Source of the DNA: Mycolicibacter sinensis
GTDB lineage: Bacteria > Actinomycetota > Actinomycetes > Mycobacteriales > Mycobacteriaceae
Direction: 5' to 3'
Assembly: GCF_001667945.1 (NCBI RefSeq)
Contig: NZ_LZJK01000091.1
Coordinates: forward strand, 62,001-126,000
Length of the DNA stretch: 64,000 bases
Part shown: piece by piece, positions 47,279-56,198 of the stretch
How positions within the stretch are numbered: the stretch's first letter is position 1
How the letters are laid out: every line of letters begins with the position of its first letter
The notes under the pieces: generated by a model
What the model saw: the letters and a program-made list of their open reading frames with translations, nothing else
Told to the model about the DNA's origin: nothing
Databases searched by the model: none
Translations under genes and position numbers: made by a program

Positions 47279-47294
47279 AATAACTGAGGTTATT
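47279..47294. promoter_or_regulatory. palindrome before the L,D-transpeptidase gene
   Basis: AATAAC-tgag-GTTATT is a perfect 6-bp inverted repeat about 22 nt upstream of the ATG at 47256, in otherwise GC-rich DNA. A regulator site is possible. Confidence 0.35.
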
Positions 47295-47412
47295 GCCGTT
47301 GATGGTAAGGAGATTCGAGCTGCCGCCCCTGCAACCCATGCCCACGACTCGGTCAAGGCTTCATTAAGGTTTGGCCACGGCCGTGTGAGCCGGACGGGCG
47401 GCTGGGCCACTA

Positions 47413-48723
47413 CTAGGGGGCGAAACCGGGCAGCAGTTCGAGCGCGATCGCCCGAACCGGTACGTGCGCGTCCAGCTGAGCCAGGATCGCCACTGTGGTC
47501 CCGACGACGCGCGCCAGCACCGCCAGGTGGGGCGGCAGATCCAACTGGCGTGCGGTCTTGATCTGGTGAATCGACTGATCCAGTTGTGCGGCAGCCAGTT
47601 TCTGCAGCCAGTCGCGGCTGAAATGGAAGACCTCTGGTGCCACCGGCTCGACGTAGCGGCGCAGCATCTCGTCGATCTCCGCCACCGAGATCTGTTCGCC
47701 CGGCTGGATGAAACCGGCCTTCTCCAGCGTGGGCAGCAAAAGGTCGTAGTTGAACTGGCCCGCGAACCGCAGCGCCATGCCCAGCTCGACCGGCAGGCCG
47801 TCGGGAAGCGGCGCCACCGCGCCGAAGTCGATGACACCCATCCGGCCGTCGGGCAGCAGCATGAAATTGCCCGGATGGGCGTCCCCGTGCAGCATGCCCA
47901 CCCGCGCCGGCGCGTCGCCGATCAGCTCGACCAGCCGGGCACCCAGCAGGTCGCGCTGCTCGACGGTGCCGCCGGCGATGATCGCCGACATGCCGATGCC
48001 CTCGATCCACTCCTGGATCACCACCTTGGGCGCACTGGCCACCACGTGTGGCACCGCGAAGCGCGGATGGCCGGCATAGGCCTTGGCGAACACGCGCTGG
48101 TTGTCGGCTTCGAGCCGATAGTCCAGTTCCATATCGGCGCGGTCGATCAGTTCGTCGACGACGCCCTGCACGTCGGCCCCGGGGGCCAGGGGCTTGAGTA
48201 TGCCGGTCAGCCGCCGCAACGTCTTCAGGTCGGCGCGCAGGGCCTCGTCGGCACCGGGGTATTGGATCTTGACGGCGACCGGGCGCCCGTCGGTCCACAC
48301 CGCTTTGTGCACCTGCCCGATGCTGGCCGCGGCGACCGGGGCGTCGTCGAAGGAGCTGAACCGCTGCCGCCACCGGGTGCCCAACTGCGCGTCGAGCACC
48401 CGGTGGACCTTGTTCGCGGGCAGCGGTGGGGCGTCCTTCTGCAGTCTGGTCAGGGCCTCACGGTAGGGCTCACCGAACTCCGGGGGCACCGCGGCCTCGA
48501 GCACCGAGAGCACCTGGCCGACCTTCATGGCACCGCCCTTGAGCTCGCCGAGGACGGTGAACACCTGCTCGGCCGCCTGCTCCATGAGTTCGGCGGTGAC
48601 TTCGTCCTTGGGCCTGCCGGCCAGCCGTTTGCCCAATCCGAGAGCGGCCCGCCCGGCCAGGCTCAGCGGCAGGCCGGCGAGCTTGGCATTGCGCGCCGCC
48701 CGCCCGCGGGTGATGTCAGCCAC
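47413..48723 (-). CDS. ABC1/UbiB-family atypical kinase, Rv3197 type
   Basis: A 436-residue atypical kinase-like protein. The family KxGQ motif (GAMKVGQVLS), the Ala-rich ASIGQVHKAVW loop, VAVKIQYPG, the catalytic GMLHGDAHPGNFMLLPDG and metal-binding GVIDFGAV are all present. Its closest remembered relative is H37Rv Rv3197, a WhiB7-linked ABC1 protein. Members support isoprenoid-quinone or lipid homeostasis; the substrate is unknown. It starts at GTG 48723. Confidence 0.88.
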   Translation of the reverse strand: MADITRGRAARNAKLAGLPLSLAGRAALGLGKRLAGRPKDEVTAELMEQAAEQVFTVLGELKGGAMKVGQVLSVLEAAVPPEFGEPYREALTRLQKDAPPLPANKVHRVLDAQLGTRWRQRFSSFDDAPVAAASIGQVHKAVWTDGRPVAVKIQYPGADEALRADLKTLRRLTGILKPLAPGADVQGVVDELIDRADMELDYRLEADNQRVFAKAYAGHPRFAVPHVVASAPKVVIQEWIEGIGMSAIIAGGTVEQRDLLGARLVELIGDAPARVGMLHGDAHPGNFMLLPDGRMGVIDFGAVAPLPDGLPVELGMALRFAGQFNYDLLLPTLEKAGFIQPGEQISVAEIDEMLRRYVEPVAPEVFHFSRDWLQKLAAAQLDQSIHQIKTARQLDLPPHLAVLARVVGTTVAILAQLDAHVPVRAIALELLPGFAP

Positions 48724-48756
48724 CTTTCGATCATGCCCGAAGCTGCCCGAGTGCGG

Positions 48757-48951
48757 TCAGCAGCACCGTCCACCGGGATCGGCGGCATAACGCCGCCGCC
48801 AATAGTCCCGCTCGGAGAGCACCGGTTCGCCCGGGTGGGCCCGCCGGCGGTAGTCCAGGTACCGGCGGTAATGGTTGTCGCCCAATAGGCTGGCCCAGTA
48901 CCAGCTGACATGGCGGGCCGCCCGGGCTAGTCCACTGGCTGAGCGTCCCAC
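48757..48951 (-). CDS. YbdD/YjiX-family small protein partnering CstA
   Basis: A 64-residue protein with the YbdD pattern: DNHYRRYLDYRRRAHPGEPVLSERDYWRRRYAADPGGRCC. It ends in a double Cys (RCC), as E. coli YbdD does. The GTG at 48951 lies within the cstA 3' end (25-nt overlap). In enterobacteria this partner is needed for CstA/BtsT-type pyruvate or peptide uptake. The size is small but the pattern is distinctive. Confidence 0.85.
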   Translation of the reverse strand: MGRSASGLARAARHVSWYWASLLGDNHYRRYLDYRRRAHPGEPVLSERDYWRRRYAADPGGRCC

Positions 48952-51197
48952 TGCGCCTGTACCTTTCGCTCCGCGGCTGAGGGGATCAGCCCGGCGGGCG
49001 CGAACCGCCGTGACAATACCGGCGCGGCTTCGGTCGTCGGCGCGTTACCGCGAATCGCCTTGATACAGACCACGAGCCCGGTCACGAACACCACCGCGAC
49101 CAGGGAGGCGAATACGATCGACAGGCTGCCCTGGACGAAGGTGTTGCGGACGACGTCGTGCAGCTGCGCCGGGTCGGCCGCCGACCCGAAGGAGGTCTTC
49201 CCGGCCCGCTCCGCGGCCCGGTAGGTGAAGTGCTGCGTCCAATAGCCGACCCGCGGGTCGGCCGAGAAGATCTTCTGCCACGACGCCGTCATCGTGACCG
49301 CAAGGTCCCACAACAACGGAATGCCCGGCACCAACGCCCATTTCAGGCTCAAGCCGTGCCGGCTCCGCTTGACCACGATCACGGTGACCACGGTCAACGC
49401 GATCGCGGCGAGCAATTGGTTGGCGATGCCGAACAGCGGGTAGAGGGTGTTGATTCCGCCGAGCGGATCGGTCACCCCCATCAACAGGATGGAACCCCAC
49501 CCGGCGACCACTGCGACGCTGCACGCCCAGGCGCCGATTCGCCATCCCGGGTTGGCGAGCCTACGCAGCGGCCCGCCCAGGTTGCTCAGCGCATCCGACA
49601 GCATGAAGCGGGCCACCCGGGTGCCGGCGTCGACGGTGGTGAGGATGAACAGCGCCTCGAACATGATCGCGAAGTGGTACCAGAACGCTTTCAGGCCCGG
49701 CCCGCCGAACACCCGGCCCAGCACATCGGCCATGCCCAGCGCCAATGTCGGCGCCCCGCCGGTGCGCGACACGATCGAGGACTCCCCGACGGCCGTGGCG
49801 GCCCCGCTGATCTGCTCGGCGGTCACCGGCGGCCCGCCGAGTCCGAGGCCGTTGACATAGTCGGCGGCGCTGGCGGCGGTGCCGCCGGTCGAGGCGACCG
49901 GAGCATTGAGGGTGAAGAACAGGTGCTGGTCCAGAATCGACGCGGTGATCAGCGCCATCACCGCCACAAAGGACTCGGTGAGCATGCCGCCGTAACCGAT
50001 CAGCCGCATCTGGCTCTCTTTTTCCAGCAACTTCGGCGTGGTGCCCGAGGCGATCAGCGAATGAAAACCCGACAGCGCCCCGCATGCGATCGTGATGAAC
50101 AGGAACGGGAACAGCGAGCCGGCGAACACCGGCCCGTCGCCGGTGTGGGCGAAGGACGAGACGGCGGGAGCGGCCATCATCGGCTGGGCGATCAGGAGCC
50201 CGACCGCCAGCAGCACGATGGTGCCGACCTTCATGAACGTCGACAGATAGTCGCGCGGCGCCAACAACAACCACACCGGCAGCACCGAGGCGGCGAAGCC
50301 GTAGCCGATGATGCACCACGACAGCGTCACCGGCGACAGCGTGAACCACGCGGCGCCCCAGGATGTTTCGGCAACCCAGCGGCCGGAGGCGACAGCGCCC
50401 AGCAACGCGACGATGCCGATCAGGGACACCTCGGACACCCGGCCGGGCCGCAGGAACCGCAGATAGATCCCCATGAACAGTGCGATCGGGATCGTCATCG
50501 CAATGGAGAACACCCCCCACGGGCTGACCGCCAGCGCCCGCACCACGATCAGCGCCAACACCGCGATCAGAATCACCATGATCACCAGCACCCCGATGAT
50601 CGCGGCGGCACCGCCGACGGCGCCGAGCTCCTCGCGGGCCATCTGCCCGAGCGAGCGCCCACGGCGCCGCGTCGAGCACCACAGCACCAGGTAGTCCTGC
50701 ACGCAGCCGGCCACCACCGCGCCGATCACGATCCAGATCGTGCCCGGTAGATAGCCCATCTGCGTGGCCAGCACCGGGCCTACCAGCGGGCCGGCGCCGG
50801 CGATCGCGGCGAAGTGGTGGCCGAACAGCACCCGCCGGTCGGTCGGCAGATAGTCGGTGCCGTCCTCGAAGATCTCCGCGGGGGTGGCGTGCTCGTCGCG
50901 GGGCTGCACGATCTTGCGTTCGATAAGCCTTGCGTAGCAGCGGAATCCGAAGATATAGGTGCACAGCGCGGCGACCACGAACCAAACCGCGTTCACCGAC
51001 TCGCCGCGGGCGAAGGCGATCACGGCCCACGCCACCGCACCGACGACGGCCAACGCACCCAACACCAGTTTGTGGCGCGCCGAGATCGGGGAGCGGTCGA
51101 CAACGGCGACCGGCGGCAGTTCCGGATCGGTCTGCAGGTAGGCCACCGCGCCGTCGCGTCGCTCAATCACCTCCAGCGCGGTCGGCGGTGCGGCCAC
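48927..51197 (-). CDS. cstA: carbon starvation protein CstA, pyruvate/peptide transporter
   Basis: A 756-residue membrane protein with about sixteen helices. CstA blocks include DGTDYLPTDRRVLFGHHFAAIAGAGPLVGPVLATQMGYLPGTIWIVIGAVVAGCVQDYLVLW, ALSGFHSLIASGTTPKLLEKE and FAIMFEALFILTTVDAGTRVARFML. E. coli members import pyruvate or peptides during carbon limitation. The start is GTG 51197, with GGAGG seven bases upstream. It is divergent from the SDR-fadE22 operon and matches H37Rv Rv3063 in position. Confidence 0.95.
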   Translation of the reverse strand: MAAPPTALEVIERRDGAVAYLQTDPELPPVAVVDRSPISARHKLVLGALAVVGAVAWAVIAFARGESVNAVWFVVAALCTYIFGFRCYARLIERKIVQPRDEHATPAEIFEDGTDYLPTDRRVLFGHHFAAIAGAGPLVGPVLATQMGYLPGTIWIVIGAVVAGCVQDYLVLWCSTRRRGRSLGQMAREELGAVGGAAAIIGVLVIMVILIAVLALIVVRALAVSPWGVFSIAMTIPIALFMGIYLRFLRPGRVSEVSLIGIVALLGAVASGRWVAETSWGAAWFTLSPVTLSWCIIGYGFAASVLPVWLLLAPRDYLSTFMKVGTIVLLAVGLLIAQPMMAAPAVSSFAHTGDGPVFAGSLFPFLFITIACGALSGFHSLIASGTTPKLLEKESQMRLIGYGGMLTESFVAVMALITASILDQHLFFTLNAPVASTGGTAASAADYVNGLGLGGPPVTAEQISGAATAVGESSIVSRTGGAPTLALGMADVLGRVFGGPGLKAFWYHFAIMFEALFILTTVDAGTRVARFMLSDALSNLGGPLRRLANPGWRIGAWACSVAVVAGWGSILLMGVTDPLGGINTLYPLFGIANQLLAAIALTVVTVIVVKRSRHGLSLKWALVPGIPLLWDLAVTMTASWQKIFSADPRVGYWTQHFTYRAAERAGKTSFGSAADPAQLHDVVRNTFVQGSLSIVFASLVAVVFVTGLVVCIKAIRGNAPTTEAAPVLSRRFAPAGLIPSAAERKVQAQWDAQPVD

Positions 51198-51270
51198 GGT
51201 TACCTCCTTCAGGCCTGCCGGATGCCCGAGTGGCAGCGGATTCCGAGCGGAACGATAACTTGTTCCTGAT

Positions 51271-51286
51271 ACTCAAGTACTTGCTT
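51271..51286. promoter_or_regulatory. KstR2-like palindrome before the SDR-fadE22 operon
   Basis: ACTCAAGTACTTGCTT matches the recalled KstR2 operator AAGCAAGNNCTTGCTT at 12 of 14 defined positions. It includes the perfect core CAAGTACTTG (51274-51283). It sits 14-29 nt before the SDR ATG, abutting the AAAAGGAG ribosome site. A regulator here would block the SDR-fadE22 transcript. Confidence 0.5.
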
Positions 51287-51299
51287 AAAAGGAGTTCGC

Positions 51300-52058
51300 A
51301 TGGAGATCAGTGGCAAGAAGGTCGTCGTCGTCGGTGGTGCCTCGGGGATGGGCCGCGCCACTGCCGAGCTGCTGGCGTCCCGCGGCGCCAGCGTCGCGGT
51401 GCTGGACCGGGAAGGCTCCGAGGGCAAGGAGGTTGCGGCGGGGTTCGGCGGAGGGTTCTACCCGGTTGACGTCACGGATTTCGCCGGCACCGAAGAGGTG
51501 CTCAAGAACGCTGTGCAGGCCTTGGGCGGCCTGCACGTCATCGTGACCACCGCCGGCGGCGGGATCGCCAAGCGCACGCTGTCCAAGTCCGGACCGCACG
51601 ACCTAGAATCGTTCCAGTCGGTCGTCGACCTCAACCTCGTCGGCACCTTCAACATCAGCCGGCTCGCCGCGGCGCACATGAGCGTCAACGAGCCCGAAGA
51701 CGAGGAGCGCGGCGTCATCATCAACACCGCGTCGATCGCGGCGTTCGAGGGGCAGATCGGCCAGGTCGCCTACACCGCCGCCAAGGCCGGTATCGCCGGC
51801 ATGTGCCTGACCATGGCTCGTGACCTGGGGTCGGTGGGGATCCGGGTGCTGGCGATCGCCCCCAGCCTGTTCGCCACCGGGCTGACCAAGGGCATCCCGG
51901 ACGAGTTCGCCAGCGCCCTGACCAAGGATGCGGCGTTCCCCAAGCGGCTCGGCCGCCCGGAGGAGTACGCCAAACTGGTCGCCGCCATCGTCGACAACCC
52001 GATGCTCAACGGGCAGTGCCTGCGGCTCGACGCCGGACAGCGGTTCGCACCCAAGTAG
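51300..52058 (+). CDS. short-chain dehydrogenase, 3-hydroxyacyl-CoA dehydrogenase (HSD10) type
   Basis: A 252-residue NAD(P)-dependent SDR. The cofactor motif VVVGGASGMGRATAELL, the NAG-position TTAGGG, the catalytic Ser in NTASIAAFEGQIGQ and the YxxxK in VAYTAAKAGIAG are complete. The sequence is very like H37Rv Rv1144, a type-II 3-hydroxyacyl-CoA dehydrogenase homologue. It is followed 21 nt later by fadE22, so the pair could supply two beta-oxidation steps. A strong AAAAGGAG site precedes the ATG. Confidence 0.92.
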   Translation: MEISGKKVVVVGGASGMGRATAELLASRGASVAVLDREGSEGKEVAAGFGGGFYPVDVTDFAGTEEVLKNAVQALGGLHVIVTTAGGGIAKRTLSKSGPHDLESFQSVVDLNLVGTFNISRLAAAHMSVNEPEDEERGVIINTASIAAFEGQIGQVAYTAAKAGIAGMCLTMARDLGSVGIRVLAIAPSLFATGLTKGIPDEFASALTKDAAFPKRLGRPEEYAKLVAAIVDNPMLNGQCLRLDAGQRFAPK

Positions 52059-52079
52059 ATACACACCAGGAGGCCTTCA

Positions 52080-54245
52080 ATGGGCATCGCAGTAACCGAC
52101 GACCATCGCGAACTGGCCGAGGTGGCCCGCGGATTCTTGACCGCCCAGAAGGCCCGTGCGGCGGCGCGTGCGCTACTGGACGCCGCAGACGAAGGCAGGC
52201 CGCCGTTCTGGGGCGAATTGGCCGCCCTGGGCTGGCTGGGCCTGCACATCGACGAGGCGCACGGCGGCTCGGGCTTCGGGCTGCCCGAACTGGTGGTGGT
52301 GATCGAGGAGCTGGGCCGAGCTGTGGCGCCGGGACCGTTCGTGCCGACGGTTATCGCCTCGGCGGTGATCGCCGCCAACGGCACCGGTGACCAGCAGGCT
52401 CGGCTGCTGCCCGGGCTGATCGACGGTTCGGTCACCGCCGGGGTGGGTCTGGCCGGTGCCGTCGCCCTCGACGGCGGCGTGGCCTCCGGTGACGCCGGGA
52501 TCGTGCTGGGCGCAGGACTGGCCGATGTGCTGCTGATCGCCGCCGGCGACGACGTGCTGGTATTGGAGCGTGACCGGGCGGGGGTCAACGTCGACGTACC
52601 CGGCAACCTCGACCCGACCCGGCGGTCCGGGCGGGTCACGCTGACCGGTGTCGGGGTGAGTGCCGATGACACGCTGGTCGGCGCGCGCGAGTCGGCGCTG
52701 GCGCGCGCCCGGCTGCTGCTGGCGGCCGAGGCGGTCGGCGGCGCTGCCGACTGCACCGACGCGGCGGTGGAGTACGCCAAGGTGCGCGAACAGTTCGGCC
52801 GGCCGATCGCCACCTTTCAGGCGATCAAGCACCACTGCGCGAACATGCTGGTCGCCGCGGAGGCGGCCACCGCGGCGGTGTGGGACGCCGCCCGCGCCGA
52901 CGGCGACGACGAGTTCGCCTTCCGGCTGGCGGCCGCGGTAGCCGCCACCTTGGCGTTCCCGGCCTATGTGCGCAACGCCGAGCTGAACATCCAGGTGCAC
53001 GGCGGGATCGGCTACACCTGGGAGCACGACGCCCACCTGCAGCTGCGCCGCGCCCTGACGGTGCAGGCGCTGTTCGGCGGCGACGCCGCGGCCCTGGCGG
53101 TATTCGAGAGCGCTGCCGCCGGCATCACCCGGGCCAACAGCCTGGACCTGCCGCCCGAGGCCGAGGAGCTGCGCACGCAGATCCACGCCGATGCGCTTGA
53201 GATCGCCGGGCTGGCCCCCGAGGCCCAACTCGACCGGCTGATCGCAACCGGCTACGTGATGCCGCACTGGCCCAAGCCCTGGGGGCGGGCGGCCGACGCG
53301 GTCGAGCAGCTGGTGATCGAGCAGGAGTTCAGTGCTGCCGGGATCCAGCGGCCGGACTATTCCATCACCGGCTGGGTGATCCTGACCCTGATCCAGCAGG
53401 GCACTCCCTCGCAGATCGAGCGGTTCGTGGAGAAAGCGCTGCGCCAGGACGAGATCTGGTGTCAGCTGTTCTCCGAGCCGGACGCCGGCTCGGATGCCGC
53501 CGCGGTCAAGACCAGGGCCACCCGGGTCGAGGGCGGCTGGAAGATCAACGGCCAGAAGGTCTGGACTTCGGGGGCGCACCTGTGCCGGCGTGGGCTGGCC
53601 ACCGTGCGCACCGATCCTGACGTCCCCAAGCACGCCGGCATCACCATGGTGATCATCGACATGGAGGCCCCGGGCGTGCAGGTGCGTCCGCTGCGCCAGA
53701 TCACCGGCGGCTCGGAGTTCAACGAGGTGTTCTTCAACGATGTGTTCGTTCCCGACGAGGACGTCGTCGGCGAGGTCAACGAGGGCTGGAAGGTAGCCCG
53801 GGCCACCTTAGGCAATGAGCGGGTCAGCATCGGTGGCGGCGGCTCCTACACCGCCGGTGTCGACCAGAAGCTGATCGCGCTGGCCCAGCAGCACCGGCAG
53901 TCGGTGGCCGATGCCGCGGTGCGGGTCGGCCGGTTCGTCGCCGACGAGCACGCGCTGCGGCTGCTGAACCTGCGCCGCGTGGCGCGCAGCATCGCCGGTG
54001 CCGGGCCCGGCCCGGAGGGCAACGTCACCAAACTCAAGCTCGCCGAGCACATGGGCGACGGCGCGGCGATCGGAGCGGCGCTGCTCGGCCCCGACGTGGC
54101 CCTCGACGACGGCCCCGGCGCGATGGCCGGCCGGATGGTGATGGGAGCGCGCGGCATTGCGATCGCCGGCGGCACCTCGGAGGTCACCCGCAACCAGATC
54201 GCCGAGCGGATCTTGGGGATGCCCCGCGACCCGCTGATCAAGTAG
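52080..54245 (+). CDS. fadE22: double-domain acyl-CoA dehydrogenase FadE22
   Basis: A 721-residue fusion of two acyl-CoA dehydrogenase domains, equal in length to H37Rv FadE22 (Rv3061c). The first half (about 1-340) carries VEYAKVREQFGRPIATFQAIKHHCANML and IQVHGGIGYTWEHDAHLQLRR. The second (about 370-721) carries CQLFSEPDAGSDAAAVKTRATRVEGGWKINGQKVWTSGAHLC and the end IAGGTSEVTRNQIAERILGMPRD. Intramolecular pairing would mimic the two-gene FadE heteromers. Substrate unknown. Confidence 0.94.
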   Translation: MGIAVTDDHRELAEVARGFLTAQKARAAARALLDAADEGRPPFWGELAALGWLGLHIDEAHGGSGFGLPELVVVIEELGRAVAPGPFVPTVIASAVIAANGTGDQQARLLPGLIDGSVTAGVGLAGAVALDGGVASGDAGIVLGAGLADVLLIAAGDDVLVLERDRAGVNVDVPGNLDPTRRSGRVTLTGVGVSADDTLVGARESALARARLLLAAEAVGGAADCTDAAVEYAKVREQFGRPIATFQAIKHHCANMLVAAEAATAAVWDAARADGDDEFAFRLAAAVAATLAFPAYVRNAELNIQVHGGIGYTWEHDAHLQLRRALTVQALFGGDAAALAVFESAAAGITRANSLDLPPEAEELRTQIHADALEIAGLAPEAQLDRLIATGYVMPHWPKPWGRAADAVEQLVIEQEFSAAGIQRPDYSITGWVILTLIQQGTPSQIERFVEKALRQDEIWCQLFSEPDAGSDAAAVKTRATRVEGGWKINGQKVWTSGAHLCRRGLATVRTDPDVPKHAGITMVIIDMEAPGVQVRPLRQITGGSEFNEVFFNDVFVPDEDVVGEVNEGWKVARATLGNERVSIGGGGSYTAGVDQKLIALAQQHRQSVADAAVRVGRFVADEHALRLLNLRRVARSIAGAGPGPEGNVTKLKLAEHMGDGAAIGAALLGPDVALDDGPGAMAGRMVMGARGIAIAGGTSEVTRNQIAERILGMPRDPLIK

Positions 54246-54283
54246 CGTTTCCTACTGCGTGGGCCGGGGGTACCACCGCTTCG

Positions 54284-54343
54284 GCGAGGGTGCGTGTTTG
54301 CGCGGCGACACGCCGTCCGCGATGGCATTCTGCGCACACTCGC
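54284..54343. repeat. 60-nt hairpin repeat (copy B)
   Basis: GCGAGGGTGCG (54284-54294) pairs with CGCACACTCGC (54333-54343) with one mismatch, and inner CGCGG/CCGCG arms strengthen it. The core GAG-N-GTGCG...TTTG...CGACACGCCG also occurs in the hairpin near 18299-18326. It lies between fadE22 and poxB and could terminate fadE22 transcription. Confidence 0.55.
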
Positions 54344-54364
54344 TCCTGGTGAGGAGGACGTGAA

Positions 54365-56101
54365 ATGGCGACCGTCGCCGACCATGTCATCGCCACCCTC
54401 AAACGCAGTGGAGTGCACCGCGTCTACGGGATCCCGGGGGACAGCCTCAACGGCTTCACCGACGCGATCCGGCGCGCCGGTGACTTCACCTGGGAACAGG
54501 TGCGGCACGAGGAGACCGCGGCGTTCGCCGCCGCCGCCGACGCCGCACTGAGCGGGGGGCTGGCGGTGTGCGCCGGCAGTTGCGGGCCCGGCAACCTGCA
54601 CCTGATCAACGGTCTGTTCGACGCGCAGCGCAGCCGGGTGCCGGTGCTGGCGGTCGCCGCCCACATCCCGCTGGCCGAGATCGGCTCGGACTACTTCCAG
54701 GAAACCCATCCCCAGAACCTGTTTCACGAGTGCAGCGTGTACTGCGAATTGGTCAGCACCCCCGAGCAGGCACCGCGCATCCTCGAGCTGGCGATGCGCG
54801 CCGCGGTCGAGGAGAACGGGGTCGCGGTCGTGGTGGTGCCCGGCGAGATCTTCTCCAACCGGGTCGACGACACCGCCTGGGGAGCGCGCCCGGTGCTGCC
54901 GACCGGGTCGGTCTGCCATCCCGATCAGCGCGGGCTGGCGACGGCGGCGGGCATGCTCAACGCCGCCACCAATGTCACCATCCTCGCCGGTGCCGGGGTG
55001 GCCGGCGCCCACGACCAGGTCATCGAACTGGCGCGGACGCTACAGGCCCCGATCGTGCACGCGCTGCGCGGCAAGGAGCACATCGAGTACGACAACCCCC
55101 ACGACGTCGGCATGACCGGGCTGCTCGGATTCGCATCCGGGTACAAGGCGATCAGGGAAGCCGACGTGCTGCTGATGCTCGGCACCGATTTTCCCTACCA
55201 GCAGTTCTATCCCGAGCGTGCCCAGATCATCCAGGTCGACATCCGTGGCCGAAACCTGGGCCGGCGCACCCCGATCGATCTCGGACTGCTGGGCACAGTC
55301 GCCGACACCCTCACCGCGCTGCGCCCGCTACTGGCCGCCAAGAGCGACCGCACTCATCTGGACCGGTCACTGGGCCACTACCGCAAGACCCGCAAGCGGC
55401 TGGACGCATTGGCGTCCAATGATCGCGACCGCACCCCGATTCGTCCCGAATACGTTGCCGCGGTAGCGAATCGGCTGGCCGCCGACGACGCGGTGTTCAC
55501 CGTCGACGTCGGCTCCCCGGTGGTGTGGGCCGCGCGCTACGTGACCATGAACGGGCGGCGACGGCTGATCGGGTCGTTCAACCACGGCACCATGGCGTGC
55601 GCATTGCCGCACGCGATCGGCGCGCAGACCGTCGACCGCGAGCGGCAGGTGGTCGCCTTGGCCGGCGACGGCGGGCTGGCGATGCTGTTCGGCGAGCTGC
55701 TGACGCTGGCGCAGAATCGGTTGCCGGTCAAGGTGGTCGTATTCAACAACTCGTCGCTGAACTTCGTCGAGCTGGAGATGAAGGCCGCCGGCATCGTCAA
55801 CTTCGGCACCGAGTTGCGCAATCCCGACTTCGGCGCCGTCGCCAGCGCGCTGGGCATGTTCGGGCGCCGAGTGGAGCAGCCCGGCGACCTGGAGCCCGCC
55901 CTCGCCGAAGCGTTCGGCTACGACGGACCGGCCGTGGTCGACGTCATCACGGCCCGCCAGGAACTGTCGATTCCGCCGGCGATCACCGCCGAGCAGGCCA
56001 AGGGATTCTCGTTGTATGCGATCCGCACCATTCTCGCCGGCCGCGGAGAGGAACTGCTCGATCTGGTGACCACCAATGTGGCTCGGCGCATTCTGGATTG
56101 A
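54365..56101 (+). CDS. poxB: thiamine-pyrophosphate enzyme, pyruvate dehydrogenase (quinone)/PoxB type
   Basis: A 578-residue ThDP enzyme. The N-terminal domain has VYGIPGDSLNGFTDAIRRA and the catalytic Glu in RHEETAAFAAAADAAL. The C-terminal ThDP-binding motif is GDGGLAMLFGELLTLAQNRLPVKVVVFNN. PoxB proteins decarboxylate pyruvate to acetate and pass electrons through FAD to quinone. Other ThDP enzymes (acetolactate synthase relatives) are similar, so substrate is inferred. GAGGAGG lies nine bases before ATG 54365. A CstA pyruvate transporter lies nearby. Confidence 0.88.
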   Translation: MATVADHVIATLKRSGVHRVYGIPGDSLNGFTDAIRRAGDFTWEQVRHEETAAFAAAADAALSGGLAVCAGSCGPGNLHLINGLFDAQRSRVPVLAVAAHIPLAEIGSDYFQETHPQNLFHECSVYCELVSTPEQAPRILELAMRAAVEENGVAVVVVPGEIFSNRVDDTAWGARPVLPTGSVCHPDQRGLATAAGMLNAATNVTILAGAGVAGAHDQVIELARTLQAPIVHALRGKEHIEYDNPHDVGMTGLLGFASGYKAIREADVLLMLGTDFPYQQFYPERAQIIQVDIRGRNLGRRTPIDLGLLGTVADTLTALRPLLAAKSDRTHLDRSLGHYRKTRKRLDALASNDRDRTPIRPEYVAAVANRLAADDAVFTVDVGSPVVWAARYVTMNGRRRLIGSFNHGTMACALPHAIGAQTVDRERQVVALAGDGGLAMLFGELLTLAQNRLPVKVVVFNNSSLNFVELEMKAAGIVNFGTELRNPDFGAVASALGMFGRRVEQPGDLEPALAEAFGYDGPAVVDVITARQELSIPPAITAEQAKGFSLYAIRTILAGRGEELLDLVTTNVARRILD

Positions 56102-56115
56102 ACCCAATAATGCGG

Positions 56116-56144
56116 TTGCATGCCGACCGGAGCCCGACTAGCCT
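56116..56144 (+). promoter_or_regulatory. promoter of the leader-peptide/LeuA-domain transcript
   Basis: TTGCAT (56116-56121) and TAGCCT (56139-56144) are 17 nt apart. Initiation 7-9 nt downstream would start the RNA at or next to the leader-peptide ATG (56154), making that peptide leaderless. Confidence 0.6.
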
Positions 56145-56153
56145 GGCCGGATC

Positions 56154-56198
56154 ATGCGTCATCTGCTTGTAGTAGCCAGTACCCGCAGCGGGGTCTGA
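56154..56198 (+). CDS. leader peptide MRHLLVVASTRSGV
   Basis: A 14-codon ORF with two Leu codons followed by two Val codons (CTG CTT GTA GTA) and a TGA inside the loop side of a long hairpin. No ribosome site is present, in agreement with leaderless translation from the promoter just upstream. Leader peptides rich in Leu, Val or Ile codons regulate branched-chain amino-acid genes in bacteria by attenuation, and such leaders have been described in actinobacteria. The downstream gene is a LeuA-type regulatory domain. Confidence 0.7.
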   Translation: MRHLLVVASTRSGV

